Origin: a virus
Strand: one strand, 5' to 3'
Virus record (IMG/VR): IMGVR_UViG_3300033148_001126
Coordinates: 1-35,168 of that record
Length of the DNA: 35,168 nt
The notes under the pieces were generated by a model. It was not told the origin of the DNA. It ran no database searches and was given only the letters and a program-made list of their open reading frames with translations. Shown here piece after piece: positions 6,876 through 15,800 of the stretch. The position numbers were made by a program, and so were the translations under genes. Numbering within the stretch: the stretch's first letter is position 1; each line of letters starts with the position of its first letter.

Positions 6876-9800
6876 CTAAACCCCATCACAATCAGTTGCG
6901 TCATCATCATGAATCCAGCCATCAGGAGATTTACAAAAGATGTCTATACTCCCATCAGATGTTAATACACTACAGCCAAGACTACTTCCCTTCTCTTGAC
7001 CTGCTGTACCTGGAAGACAAATATACTCTGCATCAGATCCAGTTCCATTATTAAGAATAAACTTTTCCCCAGCAGGAGCCTTAAGAAAAATATCAACATC
7101 AGCAGCAAGTTCTTCTGTTGTCCAGAAAATCATACTAGCTCCAGCATCAGCACCAGTGAGAGAAGGATAGTTATAAATTGCATCTCCAGATTGTCCATCA
7201 TTATTAATCATCTGATTGATTTCCAAGGCAGTAAATGTTCTGCCATCTGGATCAACAAGTTCCTCTGGTTTTGCGGTGAGTGCTCCGTCTGCTGCAATGA
7301 AGGCAACATCATTTGTCCCATCATTGAATACGGCAATGTCGTTTGTTCCATCACCAGTGACATGCAACGCGTCCTCTGCTGTTGCCGCTATATCAAATCG
7401 GGCAGCAGTAGTGATGCCAGCATTATCAGATAAACGAAGAAGACCAGTAGAAGCAAGAGTTAACCTATTAACATTTGATCCAGTAGAACGTAACTGAAAA
7501 GCTCCACCTTCGTCGTTCATATCATATGAATATAAAATTCCACCTGTTGACAGGGTGGTTGTAAGATCAGCCTTAAATGCACTATCTTCTAAATCATAAA
7601 ATTTCATTGAAGGGAAATTTGTATCTGTACCATGACCAAAAAATCTTAATTGATTCTGGGTTGTTCCCCGTAAATCTATGTATTGCCCATACTGGTTTAT
7701 ATTACCATTGATAGTAACTATGCCAGTATCACCTATAGTCGGAGCACCAGAAGTATAGTCTTGAATTAATTTTCCAGTTGTACCGCTAAATCTGGCAATT
7801 GCAGTATCAACAGAAGAAGCAGGACCGACCACATCCCCAGACCCTCCACCCATTGTTTCTATCTTATCTCTAATGGCATTCTTTGTAGCAGCATCACTGT
7901 TAGCATCCCAGGATGTAGCATTATATGCAGTATCGTCAGTCGCTACATTAGTAACATTACCTAGAGCCAATGTAGCTCTTTGAGTAGCTGCATCAGCGTC
8001 GTCCATCAATGCTTTGCCTGCTGCGGTAATGGTATCAACAGCCTCATTCAAATAAACCAGGCCACTATCACTCAGGTCATTTAGTGGAGAAACATTACCA
8101 TTCAGGTTATTGTTAGCGATAATGTAATCAGTGCTACCTGTTGCAATAGAAATACCATAATCTTGGTTTGATGTTGTTCCATCTATCCGATAACCGATGT
8201 CGTTGCCAACGATTGAAAAGTTATCAGCACCTTCAAGAACAGCAATTCCATCGGCCCCAGAGTTACCATAATCATTATCTACCAAGGTATTGTTTTTAAT
8301 CGAGACATTAATGGCTCCATTATACAACCGAATACCATCATCATTATTCAACATGATGTTGTTGTTATCTATCTGCAAACCTACTAATGTATTTGCTTCT
8401 CCTGTACGTCCTATCTGGACTCCGATTGAACCTACTCCACCACCTGAGACAACACTATCGGAAATATTAATACCTCCGAAATAACCAGTAGTCGTACCTG
8501 ATATTTCAATTGCAGCAGTACTATCCGACCTATCAAACCAACAATTATTAAACCTAACGCCCCCTAGTTGCTGAGAACCAGTGGCTCGTATAAGAACGTC
8601 GTTTGTTTTTGCTGTTCCTATATGCTGATTATCTACCCACACACCGTCGGCCCCTGCAATATACAGACCCGTAGTAACGTGACCATCAAGATAATCTCGC
8701 GATCTCCAAGAACCATCATTAAAATGGAGATTGGCTGCTTGAGATAAAGGTGAACCTCCTCCTAATACAGAGACATAAGAGTTGGCCACCGATCCACCTG
8801 TCGGATAAAGTGTACCGACTGTAATATCTATATTTGTAACATTGACATTTGCGGCACCCATAAAACTCATGCCGTTATATCCATCAACTAACTCCACATC
8901 ACTTATGGTTGACTTGGAAAGAGCATGAGCATAAATATGAGAACCCGCGGTCATTGGGATAAAGAGCTGCTGTACTCCAAAACCTTTTAAGTTAGAATAA
9001 TAAAGTTGAGTATCACTTGTGCCACCTTTATTTAACTCAATTGTATTTCCATAATCAGTATCGCGAAGTAACCAAGCACCATGTTTGCCTTGATAAGCGA
9101 GAGATGTTCCGTTAGCTTGAATATCTAAAGTATCACTAACGTAACACAGACCGTTATTGAGTTCTACAACTCCATACACATTTGAGTATACAAATGCCTC
9201 AACCGCATCAATTGCTGCTTGAATAGAAGAAGTATCGTCCTGAGTGTAGAAAATAATATTATCATAAGAAGCTGTTGCAGCAGCCGAATCAACTAACTCA
9301 ACGACAGTGGTACTAGTGATTGAATCAATACTAGTAGAAAGAACTATACCACCTGAACCAGCACCATAAACTCTAATTAGCTTCTCGTCATCAGCCCCAG
9401 TAAAAGTAGCACCAACACAAGTTAAAGTTGTTGTTCCATTGGTTATAGAACAACCTGTAGAACTACCATTACCTGCTCTATACTCAGCATCACATATGGC
9501 CCCATATGTTTTAACATTTTTAACGGTGCCTGTGGAGATTTCACCATCTTCAAGTACAACACTCTCAATAGTAACACCATTACCACTACCACTCTCAGTG
9601 ATTGTGTCAGTAGCCACACTAGTTAGGTCAGCAGTACCACCAGTAATCACTACAGCAGCAGGGTTATATTGTTTATAAGTACTACCATCAGCTACATCAT
9701 CAGCATCTATAGCACTTATATCAAGACCATCTACAGTCCCAGATATAGTGATATTGCCTGTAATATCTAGGTCTGAGCCATCATAGGTTAATCCAGTGGT

Positions 9801-10493
9801 TCCTTCAATAGTACCATCACCTGTCCATACACCCACCTGATTATCTACAGGAGTGCCTACCTTAGACACATCTCCAGATCCAGCAGGGGTCGCAAAGGTT
9901 GGTGCAGAGGTAGCTCCATTAGATTTAAGATATGTCCCATCAGAACCTAGCGCTAACTCTGTTACATCTCCAGACCCATCTATATATAAAACTCTATTAG
10001 CTGTACCTGTCATATCAGTAATTACAGATGATCCACTACCACAGGTTTGCCACTCGAAGTCCCCTGTTGTAGTTTCATAGGTAAGACAATATTCATCAGT
10101 AGCCGCATTAACAGATTTAAGCATACCCTCAAGTATTTTATCAGCACCAATAGTCAATGCTCCACTACCCGTTACATCTCCTGTATGAGTAGCATTGGTA
10201 GCCTTAGCCGTATTAGCATCTACTGCTGCTGTAGTAGGTACATCAAGGCATACAGTTGTACCATCCTTTGCTATAGTCCTTACTGCTTGAGTACTTGTGC
10301 AGGAATCACTAATATCCTCCTGCATAGTATTCCATACCTCATTCTTTGTCTCATTAAGGCTGTCATACATCTCACCCTTAGTTGATCCTGGAAAAGCGAT
10401 ATCATCAGGCTCAGTCGTATCAAAACCAAGTGCTGCTGATGCCAGTAGTGATGGAATCAATAACACTGTTAAAAGTATTTTTCTTATTTTCAT
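6876..10493 (-). CDS. Tail fibre/tailspike with right-handed beta-helix, 1205 aa
   Basis: Probable receptor-binding or depolymerase protein. Residues 1-24 (KIRKILLTVLLIPSLLASA) are a classic signal peptide. Residues about 25-320 are repeat-like fibre sequence (VTGSGALTIG and similar). From about 328 (VKTYGAICD) to 420 (DDTSSIQAAIDAVEAF) is the start of a pectate-lyase-3 type tailspike module. Residues about 420-800 have Asn- and Asp-rich beta-helix coils (NCWFDR, DNNNIMLNNDDGI, IKNNTLVDND). The C-terminal third is Thr- and Gly-rich, ending in a small beta domain with cysteines (YICLPG, LGCSV, IFCKSPDGWIHDD). A GGAG ribosome binding site precedes the ATG. Enzymatic activity is not demonstrable here because catalytic residues of such lyases vary. 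Confidence 0.75.
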   Translation of the reverse strand: MKIRKILLTVLLIPSLLASAALGFDTTEPDDIAFPGSTKGEMYDSLNETKNEVWNTMQEDISDSCTSTQAVRTIAKDGTTVCLDVPTTAAVDANTAKATNATHTGDVTGSGALTIGADKILEGMLKSVNAATDEYCLTYETTTGDFEWQTCGSGSSVITDMTGTANRVLYIDGSGDVTELALGSDGTYLKSNGATSAPTFATPAGSGDVSKVGTPVDNQVGVWTGDGTIEGTTGLTYDGSDLDITGNITISGTVDGLDISAIDADDVADGSTYKQYNPAAVVITGGTADLTSVATDTITESGSGNGVTIESVVLEDGEISTGTVKNVKTYGAICDAEYRAGNGSSTGCSITNGTTTLTCVGATFTGADDEKLIRVYGAGSGGIVLSTSIDSITSTTVVELVDSAAATASYDNIIFYTQDDTSSIQAAIDAVEAFVYSNVYGVVELNNGLCYVSDTLDIQANGTSLAYQGKHGAWLLRDTDYGNTIELNKGGTSDTQLYYSNLKGFGVQQLFIPMTAGSHIYAHALSKSTISDVELVDGYNGMSFMGAANVNVTNIDITVGTLYPTGGSVANSYVSVLGGGSPLSQAANLHFNDGSWRSRDYLDGHVTTGLYIAGADGVWVDNQHIGTAKTNDVLIRATGSQQLGGVRFNNCWFDRSDSTAAIEISGTTTGYFGGINISDSVVSGGGVGSIGVQIGRTGEANTLVGLQIDNNNIMLNNDDGIRLYNGAINVSIKNNTLVDNDYGNSGADGIAVLEGADNFSIVGNDIGYRIDGTTSNQDYGISIATGSTDYIIANNNLNGNVSPLNDLSDSGLVYLNEAVDTITAAGKALMDDADAATQRATLALGNVTNVATDDTAYNATSWDANSDAATKNAIRDKIETMGGGSGDVVGPASSVDTAIARFSGTTGKLIQDYTSGAPTIGDTGIVTINGNINQYGQYIDLRGTTQNQLRFFGHGTDTNFPSMKFYDLEDSAFKADLTTTLSTGGILYSYDMNDEGGAFQLRSTGSNVNRLTLASTGLLRLSDNAGITTAARFDIAATAEDALHVTGDGTNDIAVFNDGTNDVAFIAADGALTAKPEELVDPDGRTFTALEINQMINNDGQSGDAIYNYPSLTGADAGASMIFWTTEELAADVDIFLKAPAGEKFILNNGTGSDAEYICLPGTAGQEKGSSLGCSVLTSDGSIDIFCKSPDGWIHDDDATDCDGV

Positions 10494-10509
10494 AATTTAA
10501 TTCTCCTAT

Positions 10510-11340
10510 TTAAGGTATTACTACATGACCTTGTACTACAATATGAAAGGATGTTAGATCTGTTAGATCATCTTGTATGATAACTTGAAGTGTATCTGCA
10601 TCCTCTGGGACCTCATCATTAGTTAATCTAATAGCTACCCCATTCTTATCTTGGCCATTAAAAGATCTACGAAACCTAGTTCCATTCTCTCCAGCAGGAG
10701 CCTTATCTGTATAATATACATCATACATTCGTAAAGCTAGATCACCATTTGTTTTAGCACTAAACCCATTCTTAACTGTGCCGTTAACTCTTCGTAAGAA
10801 GACGCCCTTAGCCAATGCAGCAGCTCCACCAAACTTTCCATCATCTGGAGTACCTGCATGAACCATAGATCCAATCATTCTACACAGATCCCATTCAACA
10901 GCCGCATCAAGTCCACGGGGAGATACCTCAAAGATCCTTGGAACACTGCTTCCATCTACTGCCATATTTACATTCCGTAAACTACAGCCACCTTCCGTAG
11001 TAAATGCAAAGTCTAATTGTACATCCAATCCCAATGTATACTGATTTCCAGTAATAGGGGTTACAGAGACAACTCCACTCTGAGAGAAAGCGCTATTCTC
11101 TTTAAGGCAAAGATTATCCCCTACTAAGGGAGTGTACCCCGTAGTTTCAATATTAATAGTTGTATCATATAATTCAACATCAGCTAAAATCGTAACGGTA
11201 TCTAATCCCTCTGATACATATAGATCAACTATCTCACTAATCTGATCTTGAACATTGATATCTAATGCACCATTAGACCCCACATTAGCTATATATTGCT
11301 CACCAGTACTACCCTTATATGGCCCTTGTATTGTGCCCAT
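10510..11340 (-). CDS. Tail-associated structural protein, 276 aa
   Basis: Not assigned to a named family. The sequence is beta-rich with few charged runs (MGTIQGPYKGSTGEQYIANV at the start, FHIVVQGHVVIP at the end). A central part, AVEWDLCRMIGSMVHAGTPDDGKFGG, looks folded. It sits between two beta-helix proteins in the tail-fibre segment, so it is probably a fibre connector or baseplate-like adaptor. Predicted virion protein by position and composition only. Confidence 0.55.
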   Translation of the reverse strand: MGTIQGPYKGSTGEQYIANVGSNGALDINVQDQISEIVDLYVSEGLDTVTILADVELYDTTINIETTGYTPLVGDNLCLKENSAFSQSGVVSVTPITGNQYTLGLDVQLDFAFTTEGGCSLRNVNMAVDGSSVPRIFEVSPRGLDAAVEWDLCRMIGSMVHAGTPDDGKFGGAAALAKGVFLRRVNGTVKNGFSAKTNGDLALRMYDVYYTDKAPAGENGTRFRRSFNGQDKNGVAIRLTNDEVPEDADTLQVIIQDDLTDLTSFHIVVQGHVVIP

Positions 11341-11370
11341 TTAATTATCCTCTATTTACATTTTCTTATT

Positions 11371-12474
11371 TTATACTCCACTACCCCAGGGCCCAATATG
11401 AATACCTGTCTCATTTGGTATTAGTGTATCAGGTGGATCGACTCCCTCTTCTGGATCATCTACTAGTGGAATAGTATAATCTTCAAGACCAACTATATTA
11501 GGCCAAGTAGAGTCTGGAGCGATGCCTTGTGTATAACCTACATCATCTCCTTGATTTAAACAAGGACTTGTATCATTTAACCTATGTGCGACTGTTAAAT
11601 CTGGATCTGTAGCCCCCAGATCATTTGCTGCTCCAGTATAGTTTACAGTTCCACTATCTAGCTCACTCTCAACTACATTAGCAAAGGTAGGAAGACAATT
11701 AAACCCACCAGCAATGGTGAGTACAGATGAGGCACCATCAGCGGTTAATGTAATATCTGCTATATTATTCTCGGTTGGAGTAACCTTAGTTGTATTATTA
11801 TCTACAGTTATATCTAAGGTATCAGATTGATTGTGATAGATATCTCCATCAGAGTTTAGTACACTAATCACTCCTGTAGATAAATTATGGGCTACTAATA
11901 TACTACTCGACCCCTCTACTAAAATATCCTCTGAAGTATTATCATAAGAGTAATTATATTTAATATCTGGATTAGTGGCTGATGAAATATGAATACCGTA
12001 TCCAGCTCCACCAGTACATTTATTATACCAAGTTTTTGTATTAGTCCCCGTATCAATAATAGTAGAGGTATTCTTCCATACTATGTTGTCTGTACCTGAA
12101 CACTCAACTGAACCAGTATTAGCATATAGTAAACAATCATCTCCATCTATATCTATCAGTCCATTACAATTATATATTGTAAGATAGTCGAAGGTACTTG
12201 TTATCTCTGTTGCTGTAATTTTACGAATCTTTATTGGGTTGCCAGAGTTACCTGATTTTGGAACTGTCAGGGTAGCAGCAAAAGTATCATCCATTCCATC
12301 AAGAGTGTGTCCTGGTAATACACTAGCCCAAACAATACTAGCAAATGTTTGCCAAGGGTCTGCCTTGGTTCCAGAACCTCCATCTGTAATAGCTGTATCA
12401 GCTACATACCAAACTCCTCCAGTAGCCATACCAGAAGCACGACCTGACCAGAGCTGCATAGAAAGATTAAACAT
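11371..12474 (-). CDS. Right-handed beta-helix tail protein, 367 aa
   Basis: The opening motif GVWYVADTAITDGGSGTKADPWQTF matches in type the start of parallel beta-helix domains (WYV, a Gly-Thr-Asp turn, then PWQTF). It is followed by short coils rich in Asn, Asp, Ile and Thr (IYNCNGLIDIDGDDCL, NKCTGGAGYGIHI) typical of pectate-lyase-like stacks. The C-terminus (DSTWPNIVGLEDYTIPL and IGPWGSGV) looks like a cap. Probably binds or trims a host surface polysaccharide. No signal peptide, unlike the neighbouring 1205-aa fibre. Confidence 0.65.
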   Translation of the reverse strand: MFNLSMQLWSGRASGMATGGVWYVADTAITDGGSGTKADPWQTFASIVWASVLPGHTLDGMDDTFAATLTVPKSGNSGNPIKIRKITATEITSTFDYLTIYNCNGLIDIDGDDCLLYANTGSVECSGTDNIVWKNTSTIIDTGTNTKTWYNKCTGGAGYGIHISSATNPDIKYNYSYDNTSEDILVEGSSSILVAHNLSTGVISVLNSDGDIYHNQSDTLDITVDNNTTKVTPTENNIADITLTADGASSVLTIAGGFNCLPTFANVVESELDSGTVNYTGAANDLGATDPDLTVAHRLNDTSPCLNQGDDVGYTQGIAPDSTWPNIVGLEDYTIPLVDDPEEGVDPPDTLIPNETGIHIGPWGSGV

Positions 12475-12487
12475 TATTAACCTCCCT

Positions 12488-12739
12488 TTACATTACTTCG
12501 ATTACCATTGTAGTATCAAGTGTATAAGTATACCCACTACGGATAACCCTAATAGCACCAGCAAGTAATGTCATAGATGAGCCAGCACCATTAACAACAT
12601 AAGTGCAATCTTCTGGTACACAGAAAGCTCGATCTACAACAGTAGGTGTCCACTCACTAGTAGCAGTAATACTCTGTGCCCTAGTTGGTGTAAACCCCTG
12701 CATAATATTTCCATTAGCATCAGATTTTAAACCAGCCAT
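12488..12739 (-). CDS. Small structural protein, 83 aa
   Basis: Beta-rich, with two cysteines (FCVPEDCTYVVNG) and a hydrophobic C-terminal half ending YTLDTTMVIEVM. The composition (Gly, Thr, Val; few charges) is that of a small virion protein such as a decoration or tail accessory protein. It is the first gene after the only sizeable promoter-bearing gap inside the late module. Start ATG 12739 has a GGAG ribosome binding site upstream (AATAGGAGAATT). Function unknown. Confidence 0.6.
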   Translation of the reverse strand: MAGLKSDANGNIMQGFTPTRAQSITATSEWTPTVVDRAFCVPEDCTYVVNGAGSSMTLLAGAIRVIRSGYTYTLDTTMVIEVM

Positions 12740-12774
12740 TTTAATTCTCCTATTTTTCTAATTTAACTAAGTAT

Positions 12775-12829
12775 AAGTGCCCACTTGACAAATATTATAT
12801 ATTACGGTATAATACAGTTAAGGGGCACT
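12775..12829. repeat. Inverted repeats flanking the internal promoter
   Basis: AGTGCCC at 12776-12782 is matched by GGGCACT at 12823-12829, enclosing the promoter. In addition AAGTG (12775-12779) and CACTT (12782-12786) form a compact palindrome that touches the -35 box. These could be operator half-sites or, in RNA, a 7-bp stem closing a 40-nt loop. There is no U-run, so it is not an obvious terminator. Confidence 0.55.
12785..12813 (+). promoter_or_regulatory. Perfect consensus sigma70 promoter, antisense to the late genes
   Basis: TTGACA (12785-12790), a 17-bp spacer and TATAAT (12808-12813) give an exact consensus on the + strand. Transcription would start near 12820 and run antisense into the 3' end of the 1660-aa gene, whose stop codon is at 12834-12836. 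On the - strand the same gap holds a weaker candidate, TTAACT (12821-12816), 16 bp, TATAAT (12799-12794), correctly placed for the downstream tail and lysis genes. The gap may therefore be bidirectional. The -10 and what follows are shared with the element at 35141-35165. Confidence 0.7.
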
Positions 12830-12832
12830 ACT
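12808..12832 (+). repeat. Copy 1 of a 25-bp conserved promoter-like element
   Basis: TATAAT, then ACAG, then TTAAGGGG, then CACTACT. It matches the element at 35165-35141 (- strand) at 23 of 25 positions, differing only in the second base after TATAAT and in the base after GGGG. The conserved part extends well past the -10 into the expected start of the transcript, so more than a sigma factor site may be under selection. Confidence 0.8.
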
Positions 12833-12833
12833 A

Positions 12834-15800
12834 TTATTCTTCTCTTAACCTCTTTCTTAAAGAGGATAGATTGATCTTACTAATCTTATCCTCTTTCTTC
12901 TTACCTCTATTAAAAGTATTAATCTTTCTATTAATCTCTCTAGCCTTGTCTAAGGAGGCTACATCCTTCTTAGCCATCTTTAGTTCCTTCTCTTTACCTT
13001 GTGGAGTAAGTCTTGCATAAGTCTGCCTACCAAACATAGGAACATATTTCATAGATTTATAACTTACCTCTCCTTGAGCAAGATGAACAACATCACTAAG
13101 GAAGTCATCAGCAAATCTAATAGGGGGCAATTGACCACTAATTAAAGAGTTAAGAATATTCTCTGATTTAAAACCTCTTTCAAGAGAGTACCTATTAAGC
13201 ATCATAAGTTGTAGAAAACTATCTATAACACTATCAGAAAGATCCTTCTCTCTGCCCATTAAGAAATCCTTTATCTCATCTGTACCTGCTCCAGCTAAGG
13301 AGAGTAAAGATATTAGAGCTAGAGACTTCTGGATACCTTTCTTATAATTCTTCTGTTTAAACTCAGTATGTGCCTCATTAAGGGTAGCATTTAGTGCCTT
13401 AATAGCAAAAGACTTTAACATCCAGAAGATCCTTAAGTTACCTGCTCCTAAATACTTCTTAGGCATCTCTGATAAAGAGATAGGCTGATACTCAGATAAT
13501 TCGGCAAATAGAATATCTTGTGCTAACTCATTCTCATGAATAGTATCATTCTTAAAAGCCTTATAAGCAGATTGTAATTCTCTTTCCTTACCAAAATCTT
13601 TAAACTCTTTTACAAAGACCTCCTCACCTTGCTTCAAGATATTTCTTTGTTTAGCTCTGAGGAATACTCCTTTACCAAACAGATCTGTCATCTTTAAACC
13701 AGAGAGAGTTAATACTTTATCTAAATATTTAGTAGTACCACCAGTAGCAAACTCCTTTGCTTGTTGATTTAGGTCGAATAGATCAACTAACTTTTTACCT
13801 TTATCTGTTTTAAGATAATCTCCTATAGCCCCTACAGTATTACCAAGACCACTCTCATAAATAGAGAAGACAGGATCAGCTAATTGAGTTACAGCAGAGG
13901 AGATATTACCAAGAGCAAACATTAAACCAACATTCCTAAACTTAGACACTGGTCCATGCATTCCTCTTTCCTTTAACCTCTCCCTAATCATTTCAATAGC
14001 TTCTCTTTGTTCTCCCTTATCCTTAACATAAGTAGAAATAGTATCAGCAATAGAGTCTTCTAGGATCTTATCCTTATCTGCTAATTGATTAGCTGCTTGA
14101 TCTCTTAGTAGCAAATCCTCCTTAGTAGCCTTATCTTCCATCTTATCTATACGTCTGATCTGTTTAACTAACCTCTGTCTTCTAGTAGCACCTACTAAAG
14201 TATCACTAGCTATCTGAGTATTCATTGTATAGATATGATCTATTAAAGCTGTAACAGGTTCCTCATAAAACCTCATAGCATCAGGGTGAACATTGATAAT
14301 GGACCTCTCTTTTGTAGATCCTGCTCTTGGAAGGTTCTGAAATACACCAGTCTTTAATTGCTTAGAGATATCTTCTAACTCAGCCACCTCACCTCTTGTT
14401 AACTCTTTACCTTCCTTCTTAGCTTCCTCTTCTGCCCTCTTCCTAAACCATTCAGTAAGACCATCTATATCCTTAACCTTACGTGGAAAGTATCCATCAA
14501 TCTTATTGACAATTAAACCAAGGAGTTCTGCCTCCTTCTCAATCCTCTTTAATACTTTTTGTAATGAGGCAAAAGCTTTATCATCATTCAATATCTCTTT
14601 TGCTTTGTCCAATTTCCTGTTGTTTAAGGCATAGAATACTTCTGCCTTCTTACCTTTATCTAATCTTTCATAAGCCTTAATAAATGGTTCAGTACTTTTA
14701 TAATCATTCATATTAGAACGATTAATTTTAGATTCCATTTTTAAGAGCATAACTCTTAATTTAGTATGGATGTTTCTTAACCGATTAGAGATTGGCATTC
14801 CAATATCTTTTATTAATCTACCACTATCCTTGAAAAACTCCTTAATTGTTTCCTTCTTACTAGAGGTATCAACCATCCCCTCTTTAACTAAATTAATCTT
14901 CTGTTCCTCAGTCATAGCAGGAGAAACTTCTTCAACCTTACTAGTAACCTCTTTAAACTCACTTTTAATTAACTGCTCTTGAATAGTCAATGCTTCACTA
15001 AGCAAGGTATATTCATCAGGGTTAAGCCCGAAGACCTTCCCCATCATAGCAATAAATTTATCCCAAAGAGTTTTAATCTTATTAGTAGGTTTATCAACCT
15101 TGATACTTTTAAGGAAATCTTGGAAATCCTTATTAGTTGTCATCTGAGCCATAAACTCATACTCGTTTAATAATCCATAGTAAACATCACCACTATAGAA
15201 ATTAAGATCCTTATTAAAACCTTTTAGATTCTTATTAACTTTCTGTGGGGTCCAGTTCTTTAGTAAGGTCAACTCATCTGAAGAAAGATTAGATCGAGCC
15301 TCTTGGAATAACTCTCCCATCCTAGTAGCAAACCATCCACCCTGCTTATATTTATTAACAGTAAGTGCATGATCTAATTCATGAAGCATTATCTCACTAG
15401 CTTTCTGTTTTCCATAAACATTAATTCCCATACCAATAGTAATCTTATGAGCCTTGTGGTTATAGAAGGATTTAACTCCAGGTGCAATTTCTATACCAAT
15501 ATCACCCATCTGTTTCTTACCAGCTATACCTTTAAGATAAGAGGAGATCTTTCCTAATAAGGAATCATAACCATTTAGTTCACCAGCTACTCTTACTATA
15601 TCATCTGCTGTCTTAATCTCTGATATAAGTTTAAGATCTGCTTGACGTTCTTTAGGAGTTCTGATATCCGTAGCTCCCTTAGTCTTCTTACGAGGTACTC
15701 CAGCAGGAAAGATTTCTTCCTGTATCTGTTGTTGAGCTTGTCCAGCAGCCTTCTTAGCAGTAAGACCAACTCCAGTGAAAGTTTTATCTCCAGCCTTATA

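Noticed and set aside
6996-10500. Several + strand ORFs opposite the 1205-aa fibre gene (for example 9439-9678 and 10047-10385)
   Set aside because: They lie antisense to a clear protein-coding gene, have low-complexity Ser/Ile/Cys composition, lack ribosome binding sites and match no domain. The same applies to + strand ORFs opposite other late genes.
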